Shown here: positions 45,356 through 55,515 of the stretch, in pieces
How the letters are laid out: each line of letters begins with the position of its first letter
How positions within the stretch are numbered: the stretch's first letter is position 1
NCBI RefSeq assembly: GCF_000236035.1
Contig: NZ_JH393257.1
Coordinates: forward strand, 1,488,392-1,552,391
From: Vreelandella boliviensis LC1
Lineage (GTDB): Bacteria > Pseudomonadota > Gammaproteobacteria > Pseudomonadales > Halomonadaceae
Direction of reading: 5' to 3'
Length of the DNA: 64,000 nt
The notes under the pieces: generated by a model
What the model saw: only the letters and a program-made list of their open reading frames with translations
Told to the model about the DNA's origin: nothing
The model's database searches: none
Translations under genes and position numbers: made by a program

Positions 45356-46076
45356 TTCAGCTGCGCTAAAAAGCCAAAGCGATGAGCTGGCGCTGCTAGG
45401 CTTAATGCAACTGGTCAGCCCTGCGCTACCCATCGGTGCTTTTGCGTTTTCCCAAGGCTTGGAAAGCGCTTTTGAACTTGATTGGGTGCGCGATGAAGCC
45501 AGCCTTGGCGAGTGGCTAAGCGGCGTGCTGGAAGATGGCTTAACCCGCTGCGAGCTGCCAGTGCTGGCGCGGCTACATCAAGCGTTTGATCAGGCAAATG
45601 GTGAATCCATTGCCGTTTGGGATGAGTGGCTGGCCGCCACGCGGGAAACTGCTGAACTGGCCGCTGAAGATAGCCGCCTGGGCGCCTCGCTCAAGCGCCT
45701 GTTAGGCAGCCTGGACCTATTGCCAAGCGAAGAACCGCTGCCGAGTGAAGACTTACTATCGCCGTTATTACCGAATCAAGCAGGCTATGTGACGCTATTT
45801 GCCTATACAGCGCATGCCCGCGGCGTGTCCGTTCGCCAAACCTTGCTGGGCTTTGCCTGGGCGTGGTTGGAAAACCAACTGGCGGTGGCTTGCAAAGCAC
45901 TACCGCTGGGCCACACCGCTGCCCAGCGTGTGATTGAGCAGCTCCGTCCCGTGCTAGTGAATGCCGTTAACCAAGCGCTAACACTGGAAGATGACGAACT
46001 AGGCCCCGTGCTACCCGGTTTGGCCCTGGCCAGTGCGCTGCACGAAACCCAGTATTCACGCCTGTTTAGAAGTTAA
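45333..46076 (+). CDS. ureF: Urease accessory protein UreF
   Basis: 247 aa from the ATG at 45333 ([10 protein letters not shown]); the second ATG at 45345 is equally possible. There is no separate ribosome site, consistent with coupling to ureE, which it overlaps by 23 bp. Family blocks: [26 protein letters not shown] and the C-terminal [21 protein letters not shown] (in parts). UreF checks UreG GTPase activity during urease activation. Confidence 0.93.
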   Translation: MSTTMPTDSAALKSQSDELALLGLMQLVSPALPIGAFAFSQGLESAFELDWVRDEASLGEWLSGVLEDGLTRCELPVLARLHQAFDQANGESIAVWDEWLAATRETAELAAEDSRLGASLKRLLGSLDLLPSEEPLPSEDLLSPLLPNQAGYVTLFAYTAHARGVSVRQTLLGFAWAWLENQLAVACKALPLGHTAAQRVIEQLRPVLVNAVNQALTLEDDELGPVLPGLALASALHETQYSRLFRS

Positions 46077-46102
46077 TCAGCTTATCGATTGAGGAGAGAT
46101 TT

Positions 46103-46741
46103 ATGACTCACTGTTTACGCATTGGCGTGGGTGGCCCGGTTGGTTCCGGCAAAACCGCACTGCTCAAGCAACTCTGTTTAGCGCTGCGGGACTACTACGA
46201 TATCGCCGTGGTCACCAACGATATCTACACCCGCGAAGACGCCGACTTCCTGCTTAAGCACGATGCCCTACCGGCGGATCGTATTCTGGGGGTAGAAACC
46301 GGCGGCTGCCCGCATACCGCGATACGCGAAGATGCTTCGATGAACCTGGCGGCCATCGATGAGCTACAGGGACGCCATCCCAAGCTGGAGCTGGTCATGG
46401 TGGAGTCGGGCGGCGACAATCTTTCTGCGACCTTTAGCCCCGAGCTTTCCGACCTGACTCTCTACGTCATCGACGTTTCCGCTGGCGATAAAATTCCGCG
46501 CAAAGGCGGGCCGGGCATCACCAAATCCGACCTACTGATTATCAATAAAATCGATATCGCCGAACAGGTACATGCGTCGTTAGACATTATGGAGCGCGAT
46601 TCCAAGAAAATGCGCGGCGAGCGGCCCTTTGTGTTTACCAATCTTTATGACGGGGTAGGGCTTGAAGAGATTATCCGCTTTATTCTCGATAAAGGGATGC
46701 TTGATGAGCGGCGCCCGCAGGCCGAAGCGACCGCAAGCTAA
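46103..46741 (+). CDS. ureG: Urease accessory GTPase UreG
   Basis: 212 aa. The P-loop GPVGSGKT is at residues 11-18, and [32 protein letters not shown] with the nickel-binding Cys-Pro-His, and the G4 motif INKIDI are intact. Provides GTP-driven nickel insertion. Last gene of the urease operon, ending 2 bp before the convergent BrkB-family gene. Confidence 0.97.
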   Translation: MTHCLRIGVGGPVGSGKTALLKQLCLALRDYYDIAVVTNDIYTREDADFLLKHDALPADRILGVETGGCPHTAIREDASMNLAAIDELQGRHPKLELVMVESGGDNLSATFSPELSDLTLYVIDVSAGDKIPRKGGPGITKSDLLIINKIDIAEQVHASLDIMERDSKKMRGERPFVFTNLYDGVGLEEIIRFILDKGMLDERRPQAEATAS

Positions 46742-46743
46742 CG

Positions 46744-47670
46744 TTAATCGACCCGCGTAATCGGCTGGCGATTTGGATCGACGTGCCATGGCAGGCCAAG
46801 GCGGGTATTGCGTTCCAGCTCGGCAATCACCTGGGCGCCCAGCAGTAAAATGATGGCGCCCACTTCCAGGCTAATCAGCACGACCACCAACGTCGCCAGC
46901 GAGCCGTAGACGGCGTTAACGAACGAGAGGTTGGCGAAATAGTAGACCAGCAGCAGGCGTACCCCTTCCCAGAGCAGGGCTGCCACAAAGCCGCCTACAA
47001 TTGCCCGGCGTAAAGCGATGCGCACCACCGGCAGTACTTTGTAGATAGCGCTGAAAAGTAGAAAAACGCCGATGAAGCTGGCCAGGTTAAGCACTGGTTC
47101 TGATAACCCCGCCAAAGGCAGCTCTCGGTCGAAAATGGCCATGACCAGCGCATTCAGCGAACTGGCCAGGGTGACTACGAGGGTAAGCACCATGAGTGCT
47201 GCCCCGAGTACCACCATAAAAGCGTAAGGCAGCATGACTGATACCCAGGCACTGCGCTTGATATGCGGGCTATCCGGCGCATGGAAAATGATCGCTAAAG
47301 CGTCTTCAAGCATACGAAAGGCGAAGGAGCTGAACAGTAGCAGAATGGGAAAGCTCAGAATGCCGATCACGTCCCGCGAGTCCAGCAGGCTGCGAACGGC
47401 CTCTAACAAGACCTCGGCGTGGGCGGGCGCCATATGGCGTGCTTGTATCGACAGCACATTGAGAAGGTGCTGCTGATCTACCACCTGGGTTAATAGCACC
47501 ACCAGCACGGCAAAAAGCGGCACAATTGAGAGCAGAATATTGTAGCCCACGCCACCGGCAAGCAGGATGCCGTGATTTTTCAAAAAATTGCGTAATACGC
47601 GCCAAGCAAAGTGAGCCAACCGGGGGAGCAGGAGCAAGACAGCGCTAAAAAATGAGGGGTTTTGAACCAT
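46744..47670 (-). CDS. YihY/BrkB family inner-membrane protein
   Basis: 308 aa from the ATG at 47670, which has GGAG 10 bp upstream; the ATG at 47679 is too close to the ribosome site. About six membrane segments. Landmarks are GGVGYNILLSIVPLFAVLVVLL and ALLWEGVRLLLVYYFANL with VNAVYGSLATLVVVLISLEVGA (in parts). Function is not settled; it is not an RNase BN. Single gene convergent with ureG. Confidence 0.88.
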   Translation of the reverse strand: MVQNPSFFSAVLLLLPRLAHFAWRVLRNFLKNHGILLAGGVGYNILLSIVPLFAVLVVLLTQVVDQQHLLNVLSIQARHMAPAHAEVLLEAVRSLLDSRDVIGILSFPILLLFSSFAFRMLEDALAIIFHAPDSPHIKRSAWVSVMLPYAFMVVLGAALMVLTLVVTLASSLNALVMAIFDRELPLAGLSEPVLNLASFIGVFLLFSAIYKVLPVVRIALRRAIVGGFVAALLWEGVRLLLVYYFANLSFVNAVYGSLATLVVVLISLEVGAIILLLGAQVIAELERNTRLGLPWHVDPNRQPITRVD

Positions 47671-47814
47671 GCTTGCCATTCTCCTTGTTACTTGCTGATG
47701 CCATGATACGCCCATGGCGCTAGCAAGTAACAAGGGCAAAGATCAAGAAAGTCAGGAATGGACGGGGCTGGGTTAAGATGGCGGCAGTAGAAAGCTCTGT
47801 TGAAGGTAAGCCTT

Positions 47815-47863
47815 AAAAACAAAAAGGTCGCCCTGACCAGGCAGTAGAAAGGTCAGGGCAACC
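47815..47863 (-). terminator. Minus-strand intrinsic terminator with no gene before it
   Basis: GGTCGCCCTGACC (47826-47838) and GGTCAGGGCAACC (47851-47863) form a stem. On the minus strand it is followed by T5-G-T5. No minus-strand coding gene lies between it and 48107, so it marks the end of a candidate small RNA or a leader of the BrkB-family gene. Confidence 0.75.
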
Positions 47864-47970
47864 GAAGAAGGTGGCTAAGCGTCTTGCTTAAAACGGGCCA
47901 TCCTTGGCCACCACCACTCCAGAATGAACGTTTACGCTATCGATAGCCTTAACTTAGGTTATGAACCTAA
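47864..47970 (-). ncRNA. Candidate small RNA ending at the 47.8-kb terminator
   Basis: Reading the minus strand towards the terminator, two more hairpins appear: GGCC-AAGGAT-GGCC (about 47898-47911), with a GGA in the loop as in CsrA/RsmA-binding RNAs, and TAAGC-AAGAC-GCTTA (about 47876-47890). A perfect 7-3-7 inverted repeat (TTAGGTT-ATG-AACCTAA, 47954-47970) lies upstream in the likely promoter zone, which is very A/T-rich. This is inferred from structure only; no family is recognised. Confidence 0.35.
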
Positions 47971-48021
47971 TTATTGATTGTTAATTATTGGAATATTAAG
48001 TAAAAAACACCGCAAATTGGT

Positions 48022-48048
48022 TAAAGACTGTGCATTTTAGGTCGATAA
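48022..48048 (+). promoter_or_regulatory. Sigma-28 (FliA) promoter of the chemoreceptor gene
   Basis: TAAAGACT (48022-48029), exactly 11 bp, GTCGATAA (48041-48048): 6/8 and 7/8 matches to the FliA consensus. Confidence 0.75.
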
Positions 48049-48107
48049 GGCCCCTATAATTATTAAAAACTCTTTCCCTCAAGACTGACTCTGGAACTTG
48101 TTCACAA

Positions 48108-49889
48108 ATGACCACTTCTTCTGATTCCAAACGAGCTCTTGGTTTACAAACCAAGGTGCTGATGCTGGTACTGCTCCCCCTTCTGTTAGTGACGGTTGCG
48201 CTGGTCGGGTTTAAAGCCTACAGCAACATCCAAGACACCCGCGATACGTTAGCAAATCAGCGTGAAATGCTGATTGAAGAGCGCCGCCAATCGGTGCGCG
48301 ATATCGTCCAGATGGCGACTTCTGCCATCGAGCCCATTTACGAGCAAGCCGGTGCCAACGATGAGGCCGCCAAGCAGCAGGTAGCCGAGCTGGTGCGTTC
48401 CATGCGCTTTGAAGATAACAACTACATCTTCATCTACGATTATGACGGTAACAATATCGTAACGGCGCCTGCGCCAGAGCGTGAAGGCACCAACATGATC
48501 AATGCGCAAACCCCCGATGGCACCTATTTGATTCGCGAGATCATTAAGGTCGCTCAAAGTGGTGGGGGCTTCTATAGCTATATGTGGGATTACCCGGGTA
48601 CCGACAGAATTGAACCCAAGCACTCCTTCGTTGATCGCCTGGAAAAATGGGGCTGGCTCATTGGTGCAGGCGTTTACGTCACCGATGTTGAGGACGCCGT
48701 TGCCGAACTTGAAGCCGCGGCTGCCGCCGATTTGCGTCAAGGCATTATATTTGCCTCCCTGTTGGGGCTGGGTCTATTTATCGTGATTGCACTGATTGCG
48801 TATGGCTTGGTGCGTCGCACGCTGGGACCGATCAAGCGCACTACCGCGGCTATGCACGATATTGCTCAGGGGCGCGGTGACTTAACCCGTCGCTTAGCAG
48901 TTGAAAGCGGCGATGAGATTGGCGAGCTAAGCGCTCAATTTAACGCCTTTGTGGCGCGCATGCAGACCACTTTGCGCGATGTGCGCAGCAGTACGCTGAG
49001 CGTGCACCAGGCGGCGGGGGAAATCTCACAAAGCTCCGAAGAACTCGCCACTCGGACTGAGCAGGCGGCGGCAAACCTGCAACAAACTTCCGCTTCCATG
49101 GAGGAGATCACCTCGACGGTTAACCACAGTGCCGACAATGCCCAGCAGGCCAATACGCTGGTGCAATCTACCGCCGACGTGGCCCGTGAAGGCGAAACTG
49201 CGATGGGTCAGGTTGAGACCACCATGCGTGATATCAACGACTCCGCTTCGCGTATCAGCGATATCATCACCATGATCGATGCGATTGCCTTCCAGACCAA
49301 TATTCTGGCCCTTAACGCCTCGGTGGAAGCTGCACGGGCGGGCGAGCATGGGCGCGGCTTTGCCGTGGTGGCGCAAGAGGTGCGGGTGCTGGCCAGCCGA
49401 TCAAGCGATGCTTCCAAAGAGATTCGTGCGCTTATCGATACCTCGGTTCAACACACAGAATCGGGTGCGAAATTGGTGCGCAATGCAGGCGACACCATGC
49501 GCGAGATCGTTTCCAGCGTGGCGAAGGTTACCGACGTGATAGGTGAAATTACCGCTGGCGCTAAAGAGCAGAGCAGCGGTATCGGTCAGATCAACACCGC
49601 CGTGGCCGAAATGGACACCATGACCCAGCAGAACGCTGCCATGGTAGAAGAGTCGACCACCGCTGCTGCCAATATGCGCCGTCATGCAGAGCACCTGAAT
49701 CAGTTAATCAACTCTTTTGTACTTGGCGAAGACGAGCCCCAGCATCAGGCGCTAGCCTCTCCGGCGCCTCAGCAGCGCGGCGGTGATAGCGGCCTGAAAC
49801 GCCCCGCGCTTTCATCGCACGCCTCATCACAGCCATCATCAAAGCCCTCACCGGCAAAGCATGCTGCAGATGAGTGGGAGGAGTTCTAG
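48108..49889 (+). CDS. Methyl-accepting chemotaxis protein with Cache sensor
   Basis: 593 aa. TM1 about residues 16-38; a periplasmic single-Cache domain (about 45-205; [18 protein letters not shown] and [18 protein letters not shown]) that usually binds small organic acids or similar ligands; TM2 about 213-238; HAMP to about 292; and the signalling domain with the hairpin tip [21 protein letters not shown]. The C-terminal DEWEEF is a CheR/CheB-tether pentapeptide on a flexible Ser/Pro linker. ATG at 48108. The sigma-28 promoter places it in the late flagellar regulon with the flagellin gene. Confidence 0.94.
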   Translation: MTTSSDSKRALGLQTKVLMLVLLPLLLVTVALVGFKAYSNIQDTRDTLANQREMLIEERRQSVRDIVQMATSAIEPIYEQAGANDEAAKQQVAELVRSMRFEDNNYIFIYDYDGNNIVTAPAPEREGTNMINAQTPDGTYLIREIIKVAQSGGGFYSYMWDYPGTDRIEPKHSFVDRLEKWGWLIGAGVYVTDVEDAVAELEAAAAADLRQGIIFASLLGLGLFIVIALIAYGLVRRTLGPIKRTTAAMHDIAQGRGDLTRRLAVESGDEIGELSAQFNAFVARMQTTLRDVRSSTLSVHQAAGEISQSSEELATRTEQAAANLQQTSASMEEITSTVNHSADNAQQANTLVQSTADVAREGETAMGQVETTMRDINDSASRISDIITMIDAIAFQTNILALNASVEAARAGEHGRGFAVVAQEVRVLASRSSDASKEIRALIDTSVQHTESGAKLVRNAGDTMREIVSSVAKVTDVIGEITAGAKEQSSGIGQINTAVAEMDTMTQQNAAMVEESTTAAANMRRHAEHLNQLINSFVLGEDEPQHQALASPAPQQRGGDSGLKRPALSSHASSQPSSKPSPAKHAADEWEEF

Positions 49890-49948
49890 CGCTCACTCTT
49901 GCTGTGGATAAGCACTGCGGATAATGACTGCAGATAGTAGATGGACAT

Positions 49949-49979
49949 AAAAACGGGGCTTGCCAAATGGCAAGCCCCG
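49949..49979 (-). terminator. Terminator of the TRAP operon
   Basis: A perfect 11-bp stem, CGGGGCTTGCC/GGCAAGCCCCG (49954-49964 and 49969-49979). On the minus strand it is followed by T5, 25 bp after the DctM stop. Confidence 0.88.
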
Positions 49980-50003
49980 GTGCGTTAACGCCGGTATGCG
50001 CAG

Positions 50004-51266
50004 TTAATTGCCCGACCAGCCCAGCATAATCGGTACGTAAACCACTAACAGCAGCACCCCGATCAGCCCCAGCAGGTAAGGGATAATCGCGCGGGTAATC
50101 CGCTCTAGCGGCAGCTGGGTGATCGAGGAGGCCACGTAGAGGTTAATCGCCACCGGCGGGGTAATCATGCCAATGGATAGCCCCACCACGATAATCAAAC
50201 CAAAGTGGATCGGGTCAATCCCCAGCTGCAGCACCAGTGGCAGTAGCACTGGCGTAAGAATAATCAGCGCACTGGCGGTTTCGATAAACACCCCGGTGAG
50301 CAGAATAATCCCAACGATCAGCAGCATAATCACGTAAGGGTTGGTGGAGAGCGACAGCACCGCCTGGGCAATCGCCCCCGGCACCTGCCAGCTTGACAGC
50401 GTCCAGCTCAGCACCGCCGACATGGCAATCACCAGCATAATCACCGCGGTGGTCATCGCTGAACGGATCAGCAGCTTATACACCTGCGGCAGTGTTAGAT
50501 CGCGATAGACAAACAGCGACACCAACATGGCGTAGTTCACCGCCACCACCGCGGCCTCTGAAGGCGTGAATATCCCCGAGAAGATACCGCCGAGGATAAT
50601 TACCGGCGTCATCAACCCCCAACTGGCGTCTTTAAAAGTCGCCCAGATAGTCGCCAGCGACAGCGGCGTGCCTTTGGGGTATTGGCGCTTATAGGCCTGC
50701 GCAATCGCAATGGCCATCAACCCCAGCCCCATCGCCAGCCCCGGCAAAAAGCCGTTTAGAAACAGCTTGGAGACCGACTGCTGGGCGATGACCGCGTAGA
50801 TGATCATAGGCACCGAGGGCGGGATCACCACCCCAATGGTGCCGCTGGCGGCAATCAAACTGGCTGCCGAGGCCGGATCATACCCTTTGCGCTTGAGCTC
50901 CGGCACTAGGCTTGAACCCACGGCGGCGGTCGTTGCCGCACCAGAGCCGGAAATCGCCGCAAAGAACATGCCCGCCATCACCGAAACCACCGAAAGCCCG
51001 CCGCGCATAAAACCCACTAGCGAGTCGGCAAAGCTGACCAGCTTTTCGCTCACCTTGCCCTGGGCCATTAAATCCCCAGCGAGGATAAACATCGGGATCG
51101 CGACCAGGGCAAAGGAGTTAATGCCCTGGAACATCTGTTGGGTGACCACCATCAGCGGCACGCCGGATTGGTGCAATGCATATAGTGTGCTGGCGCCAAT
51201 CGCAAAGGCAATTGGCACGCCCAACAGCATAAACAGGAAGAACAGCCCAAACAGCAGCAGCGTCAT
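50004..51266 (-). CDS. dctM: TRAP transporter large permease (DctM-like)
   Basis: 420 aa, about 11-12 membrane segments. DctM landmarks: MLLGVPIAFAIGASTLYAL, SGSGAATTAAVGSSLVPEL, IAASGTIGVVIPPSVPMIIY and TGVFIETASALIILTPVLLP. Sodium-coupled carrier of a carboxylate. It overlaps dctQ by 4 bp in the P-Q-M order. Confidence 0.94.
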   Translation of the reverse strand: MTLLLFGLFFLFMLLGVPIAFAIGASTLYALHQSGVPLMVVTQQMFQGINSFALVAIPMFILAGDLMAQGKVSEKLVSFADSLVGFMRGGLSVVSVMAGMFFAAISGSGAATTAAVGSSLVPELKRKGYDPASAASLIAASGTIGVVIPPSVPMIIYAVIAQQSVSKLFLNGFLPGLAMGLGLMAIAIAQAYKRQYPKGTPLSLATIWATFKDASWGLMTPVIILGGIFSGIFTPSEAAVVAVNYAMLVSLFVYRDLTLPQVYKLLIRSAMTTAVIMLVIAMSAVLSWTLSSWQVPGAIAQAVLSLSTNPYVIMLLIVGIILLTGVFIETASALIILTPVLLPLVLQLGIDPIHFGLIIVVGLSIGMITPPVAINLYVASSITQLPLERITRAIIPYLLGLIGVLLLVVYVPIMLGWSGN

Positions 51267-51787
51267 AGCGACTCCTCCTGGGGCTGGGTGGTTTCGCCAT
51301 TAATCAGCAGCTCAATGATATCGACCAGCGCATACCACGCCATGATGGCCGCACAGATCGGCATCACCGCGTAGACGTAGGTCATCGACAGCCGCAGCGA
51401 AGCGGATTTCTGAAAGCTCTGCACCTGCATATAGCGGTAGCCGATTACGATCAGCGCGATCATAAACGCCAGCACGATCAGCAGAGCGGCAATGCGGGCG
51501 ATTTGGCGCAGGCGACCGGGCAGGGCATCCACCGCAAAGGTCACGGCAATATGCCGCCCGCGCTGAAACGCCAGCGTGCCCGCTAAAAAGGTGATCCACA
51601 CCAGCAGAAAGCGGGCGACTTCTTCGGTCCAGCCTACCGCAGTGAACAGCACCCGGGAGACGATCTGCAGGGTAATCACCCCAATCAGCGCCGCCATGCC
51701 CGCAAAGACCACGGGCTGGATGATGGCGTCCAGAAAACGTTCAGTACGCTGTAGCAACGTTACCAGTGGGTGCGTGTGAGTGGGCAC
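51263..51787 (-). CDS. dctQ: TRAP transporter small permease (DctQ-like)
   Basis: 174 aa with four membrane segments; WTEEVARFLLVWITFLAGTLAFQRGRHI (pattern quoted in parts) is the DctQ signature. It starts with ATG at 51787 directly after the binding-protein stop. Confidence 0.92.
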   Translation of the reverse strand: MPTHTHPLVTLLQRTERFLDAIIQPVVFAGMAALIGVITLQIVSRVLFTAVGWTEEVARFLLVWITFLAGTLAFQRGRHIAVTFAVDALPGRLRQIARIAALLIVLAFMIALIVIGYRYMQVQSFQKSASLRLSMTYVYAVMPICAAIMAWYALVDIIELLINGETTQPQEESL

Positions 51788-52825
51788 TTACTTCACTTCC
51801 TCCTGGATGCGTTGCAGGTAGTCGCCGAACTGATCACCGTACTTTTCATACACCGGGGCAACGGCTTCCTGGAAGGCGGCGATATCCGGCGACTGATTGA
51901 TTTCCATGCCCGCCTCGGCCAATTCGGCTAACTGCTCTGCTTCCATAATGGCGTTCTGTTCCCTGGCATAGGCAGAGGCTTCGCTGGCGGCATCAAGTAC
52001 GATGTCCTGAACCTCCACTTGCAGACCGTTCCAGGCGGGTAAGCTCATAATGAAAATCGCTGGCGCGTAGATATGCCGCGTCATGGTGAGGTAGTCCTGG
52101 GTTTCTGCCAGGTTAAAGGCATGAATAGCGTTAACCGGGTTCTCCTGACCATCAATCGTGCCCTGTTGCAGCGCGGTCAGTGCTTCTGTCCAGGCCATGG
52201 GCACGGCATTGGCGCCGAGCTCGCGGAACGTATCCACGTAGACCTCGTTCTCGATAACCCGCAGTGTCAGGCCGTCGAGATCTTCGGGCGCATTGATCGC
52301 GTGCTGACTATTGGTGATATTGCGAAAGCCGCGTTCTGCAAAGGCCAGCCCTTTCAGGTTCACATCTTCTAACTTGGCCAATATTTCCTGGCCGATCTCG
52401 CCATCCAGTACGGAGTAAGCGGATTCGGCGCTTGGAAACAGGAACGGCAGTTCAAACACTGAGAACTCATCAACGAAGTTGGCCACCGGCCCGTTGGTGA
52501 TCACGCCCATATCGACGGTGCCGATCTGCATGCCTTCCAGAAGAGTGCGCTCGTCACCTAAGGAGGCGTTGGGAAATATCTCAACCGAGACCGCGCCGTC
52601 GGTCTGTTCGCTGACCAACTGCTGAAAGCGCTCTGCGGCAATATGGTAAGTATCTTCTGTATTTACCACGGTCGCTAAGCGCAGGTTAATAGGGGTAATT
52701 TCCTCGGCCTGGGCCATTAGCGGTAAACCCAACAGGCCAGTGCACAGCAAAGTTAGGTTTAACTGTTTGAATTTGCTTGTATAACAGGATGCGGCGTGAG
52801 CGGTAAAACGGGCGCGATGTTTCAC
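51788..52825 (-). CDS. dctP: TRAP transporter periplasmic binding protein (DctP family)
   Basis: 345 aa from a GTG at 52825 with GGAG 6 bp upstream. The signal peptide core is LTLLCTGLLGLPLMAQA. The DctP fold shows NASLGDERTLLEGMQIGT, the substrate-binding Arg in GLAFAERGFRNITNSQ, and NPVNAIHAFNLAETQDYL. First gene of dctPQM. It is closely related to the lone binding protein at 55516-56511. The neighbouring 2-hydroxyacid dehydrogenase suggests lactate, glycolate or a similar hydroxyacid as substrate. Confidence 0.92.
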   Translation of the reverse strand: MKHRARFTAHAASCYTSKFKQLNLTLLCTGLLGLPLMAQAEEITPINLRLATVVNTEDTYHIAAERFQQLVSEQTDGAVSVEIFPNASLGDERTLLEGMQIGTVDMGVITNGPVANFVDEFSVFELPFLFPSAESAYSVLDGEIGQEILAKLEDVNLKGLAFAERGFRNITNSQHAINAPEDLDGLTLRVIENEVYVDTFRELGANAVPMAWTEALTALQQGTIDGQENPVNAIHAFNLAETQDYLTMTRHIYAPAIFIMSLPAWNGLQVEVQDIVLDAASEASAYAREQNAIMEAEQLAELAEAGMEINQSPDIAAFQEAVAPVYEKYGDQFGDYLQRIQEEVK

Positions 52826-53115
52826 ATTATCTCCTAGTGGTGGCTGTTCTTATTATCTTGGTGGGCTTCATCTATACCATATCGAGCTAACAGGGCAAAT
52901 TACTTATTTTTATTCCACTATTCGCGATAATAATCCAAAAAATCTTTATAGATCTTAGGCTTGAGTGGTTTTAAGGTTAGCGCTAGCCTGCAAGCATTAA
53001 CGATTGATTAACTGCCTTGGAAAGCGATGGTAAGGCTTGGCCGGTGGTGAGTCTTGCTAACCATGTTCTTACTAACCAATAACCATGGCGACGCCAGCTA
53101 AAACAGGAATAACCA

Positions 53116-54507
53116 ATGGATAAGTTGCTCAACGACCTAGTGGCGGTAGTCGGCCCAGAAAACGTGTTGCTCGGTGACGATGTCTCCCAGCGTAGCGTCG
53201 ACTGGTTTACCGGGGCGCCCTGTCGTGCCAAGGCCATTGTCAGGCCCCGCAACACCGAACAGCTTAGCAAAGTGATGGCGCTGTGCTACCAGGCCGACCA
53301 GCTGGTGGTGACCCATGGCGGCATGACCGGCATCGTGCACGGCGGTGAAGCCAGCCCGGAGGAACTGGTGGTGTCTCTGGAACTGATGAACCAGATCGAA
53401 GAGGTCGACCTAGTTGGCTCTACGATTCAGGTTCAGGCCGGGGTGACACTCCAACGGGTACAAGAAGCCGCAGCGGAGGTCGATATGCAGTTCCCCCTCG
53501 ATCTCGGCGCCCGGGGTTCGTGCACCATCGGGGGTAATATCGCCACCAACGCGGGCGGAATACGGGTCATTCGCTACGGCATGATGCGCCAGCAAGTGCT
53601 GGGGCTGGAAGCCGTGCTCAGCGATGGCACCGTGGTCAGCTCGCTCAACAAAATGCTCAAGAACAACGCGGGCTACGACCTCAAACAGCTATTTATCGGT
53701 AGCGAAGGCACCCTGGGCATTGTCACCCGCGCCGTGCTGCGGCTGCAGCCACATATGCCCAGCGAGCAAACCGCTCTGGTCGCGGTGCCCTCCTTCGATG
53801 CCTTGACCCAGCTGTTGCGCAGGGTCTCCCAACAGCTCGCCAACAGCCTTAGCGCCTTCGAGGCGCTGTGGAATAGCCACTACAAGCTGGTCACCACCGA
53901 GAGCGGTAAGCACGCGCCGCCACTGGCCGACGACTCGCCTTTCTACGCCATCATCGAAACCCTGGGCCTGGATGATACCCAGGATGCGGAGCACTTCGCC
54001 GAGATACTGCAACAGGCCATGGAAGACGGCTTGGTCACCGACGCCGTGCTAGCCAATTCCGGTGCCCAGCGCCAAAGCATTTGGGCGATTCGGGAAGATA
54101 TCGAAGTGCTGGTGAAAGAGCTGAAGCCGATGTTCTCCTACGATATCAGCCTGCCGATTCCGCATATGGACGCCTACGTCGATACTCTGGAGCAAAGCCT
54201 CAAGGCGCAGTTTCCCCAAACAGGAAAAATGATCGTGTTCGGCCATCTCGGCGATGGCAACCTGCACATTATGATCACGGTGCGCGACGACAGCCCGCAA
54301 AGCCGCCGTCAGGTTGAGCAGTTGGTTTACTCCCCGCTAAAAGAGTACGGCGGCTCGATCTCTGCCGAACACGGCATCGGGCTCGAAAAGCGCGACTACT
54401 TGAGTATTTCCCGCTCCAGCGAAGAGATCGCTTTAATGAAGCGCATGAAAATCGCCCTGGATCCCAAGCTGCTGTTGAACCGCGGCAAAATCGTGGCGGT
54501 GGAGTGA
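53116..54507 (+). CDS. FAD-binding 2-hydroxyacid dehydrogenase (GlcD/D-lactate dehydrogenase family)
   Basis: 463 aa. A VAO-type FAD domain (GGMTGIVHGGEASPEELVVSL; GARGSCTIGGNIATNAGGIRVIRYG in parts) is followed by the FAD-oxidase C-terminal domain with FGHLGDGNLHIMITVRDD and SAEHGIGLEKRDYL. Members oxidise D-lactate, glycolate or D-2-hydroxyglutarate and pass electrons to quinone or ETF. It is a single subunit; no GlcE or GlcF. It is flanked by two TRAP receptors and a LysR regulator, suggesting an uptake-and-oxidation module. ATG at 53116 with CAGGA upstream. Confidence 0.9.
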   Translation: MDKLLNDLVAVVGPENVLLGDDVSQRSVDWFTGAPCRAKAIVRPRNTEQLSKVMALCYQADQLVVTHGGMTGIVHGGEASPEELVVSLELMNQIEEVDLVGSTIQVQAGVTLQRVQEAAAEVDMQFPLDLGARGSCTIGGNIATNAGGIRVIRYGMMRQQVLGLEAVLSDGTVVSSLNKMLKNNAGYDLKQLFIGSEGTLGIVTRAVLRLQPHMPSEQTALVAVPSFDALTQLLRRVSQQLANSLSAFEALWNSHYKLVTTESGKHAPPLADDSPFYAIIETLGLDDTQDAEHFAEILQQAMEDGLVTDAVLANSGAQRQSIWAIREDIEVLVKELKPMFSYDISLPIPHMDAYVDTLEQSLKAQFPQTGKMIVFGHLGDGNLHIMITVRDDSPQSRRQVEQLVYSPLKEYGGSISAEHGIGLEKRDYLSISRSSEEIALMKRMKIALDPKLLLNRGKIVAVE

Positions 54508-54521
54508 GTTTGGCGGTTTGA

Positions 54522-55487
54522 CTATAGGCCGTCCAGGGCGGAGGGGGCTGGTGTTATCAGCTCCCTGGTAAGTTGCCGCAACCAGTGGATGCCCGAATCG
54601 TGATCCTTCCTTTCATCCCAGCACAGGCAGACTTTGAACGCTGGGACGTCCAGAGGCAGGGCGTAGAACTTCAGGCTATTGTTGCGGCAAACGACCCTGG
54701 CCGCGCTCTCTGTGACCACGCAGAGCAGCGTTGTCGATACCAATATTTCCTGCAGGGGGTTGATGTAGGGCGTCTTGGCGACGATTTTTCGCTCCAACCC
54801 CAGTTCCCGCAGCTTTTCATTGATGAGCAGCGGGCTGTCCTCGCGATGGGATAAAGCCACCTGCGGGGAGTTTAAAAACGCCTCAAGAGTGATGGCGCTG
54901 CCCTCGCCATGAAAGGTGGCATCGCCCACACAGCCAATCACATCATCAAACAGGTACTCGTGGTGCGAGGTGAGCGGCAAGGTTTCGAGCTGCACCACCG
55001 CAAGATCAATATCGTGCTCTTGCAGAACCTGCTGGGCGCCTTCCGCGCTGGCGATGCGCGTGGAGAGCATGTTGAAACACACATCGGGCGCGTGTTCCAA
55101 GCAGTGCTGGATAAGTTTGGGTTGCAGTTGCTGGCTGACATAGTCCACCAGGCTGACACGAAACTCCCGCTTCGATGTGGCGGGAGCAAACTCGCTGTTG
55201 CTGTGAACCGCCTGATCAAGGTAGAACAGCCCTTTGGCCACCGCGGCGTCCATCTGCCGGGCAAGCGGGGTGGGCTGCATCCCGTCCAGCGTCTTGATGA
55301 ACAGCGGGTCGTCCATTAACAGGCGCAGCTTTTTCAGCGAGTGGCTGACCGCCGGTTGCGTCAAGCAGAGCGCCTCTGCGGTCAGCGTCAAACTCCGTTT
55401 CCCATAAAGCGTGTGAAAGACCAAGAGTAAATTGAGATTTATCTTATTGAGTCTGCTCGCCAGCTTCATATGGGGGGTGTCAGCCAT
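54522..55487 (-). CDS. LysR family transcriptional regulator
   Basis: 321 aa. N-terminal winged helix (LNLLLVFHTLYGKRSLTLTAEALCLTQPAVSHSLKKL, quoted by pattern) and a LysR effector domain. The helix-turn-helix and DDPLFIKTLDGMQPTPLA segment put it in the NodD/LeuO-like branch. It reads away from the TRAP receptor at 55.5 kb on the same strand, 28 bp after it, and converges with the dehydrogenase gene; those are its likely targets. A second ATG (MKLASRLNK) 18 bp downstream is an alternative start. Confidence 0.9.
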   Translation of the reverse strand: MADTPHMKLASRLNKINLNLLLVFHTLYGKRSLTLTAEALCLTQPAVSHSLKKLRLLMDDPLFIKTLDGMQPTPLARQMDAAVAKGLFYLDQAVHSNSEFAPATSKREFRVSLVDYVSQQLQPKLIQHCLEHAPDVCFNMLSTRIASAEGAQQVLQEHDIDLAVVQLETLPLTSHHEYLFDDVIGCVGDATFHGEGSAITLEAFLNSPQVALSHREDSPLLINEKLRELGLERKIVAKTPYINPLQEILVSTTLLCVVTESAARVVCRNNSLKFYALPLDVPAFKVCLCWDERKDHDSGIHWLRQLTRELITPAPSALDGL

Positions 55488-55515
55488 CAGGCGTGTCTCT
55501 TAATCAGCAGGCGAG

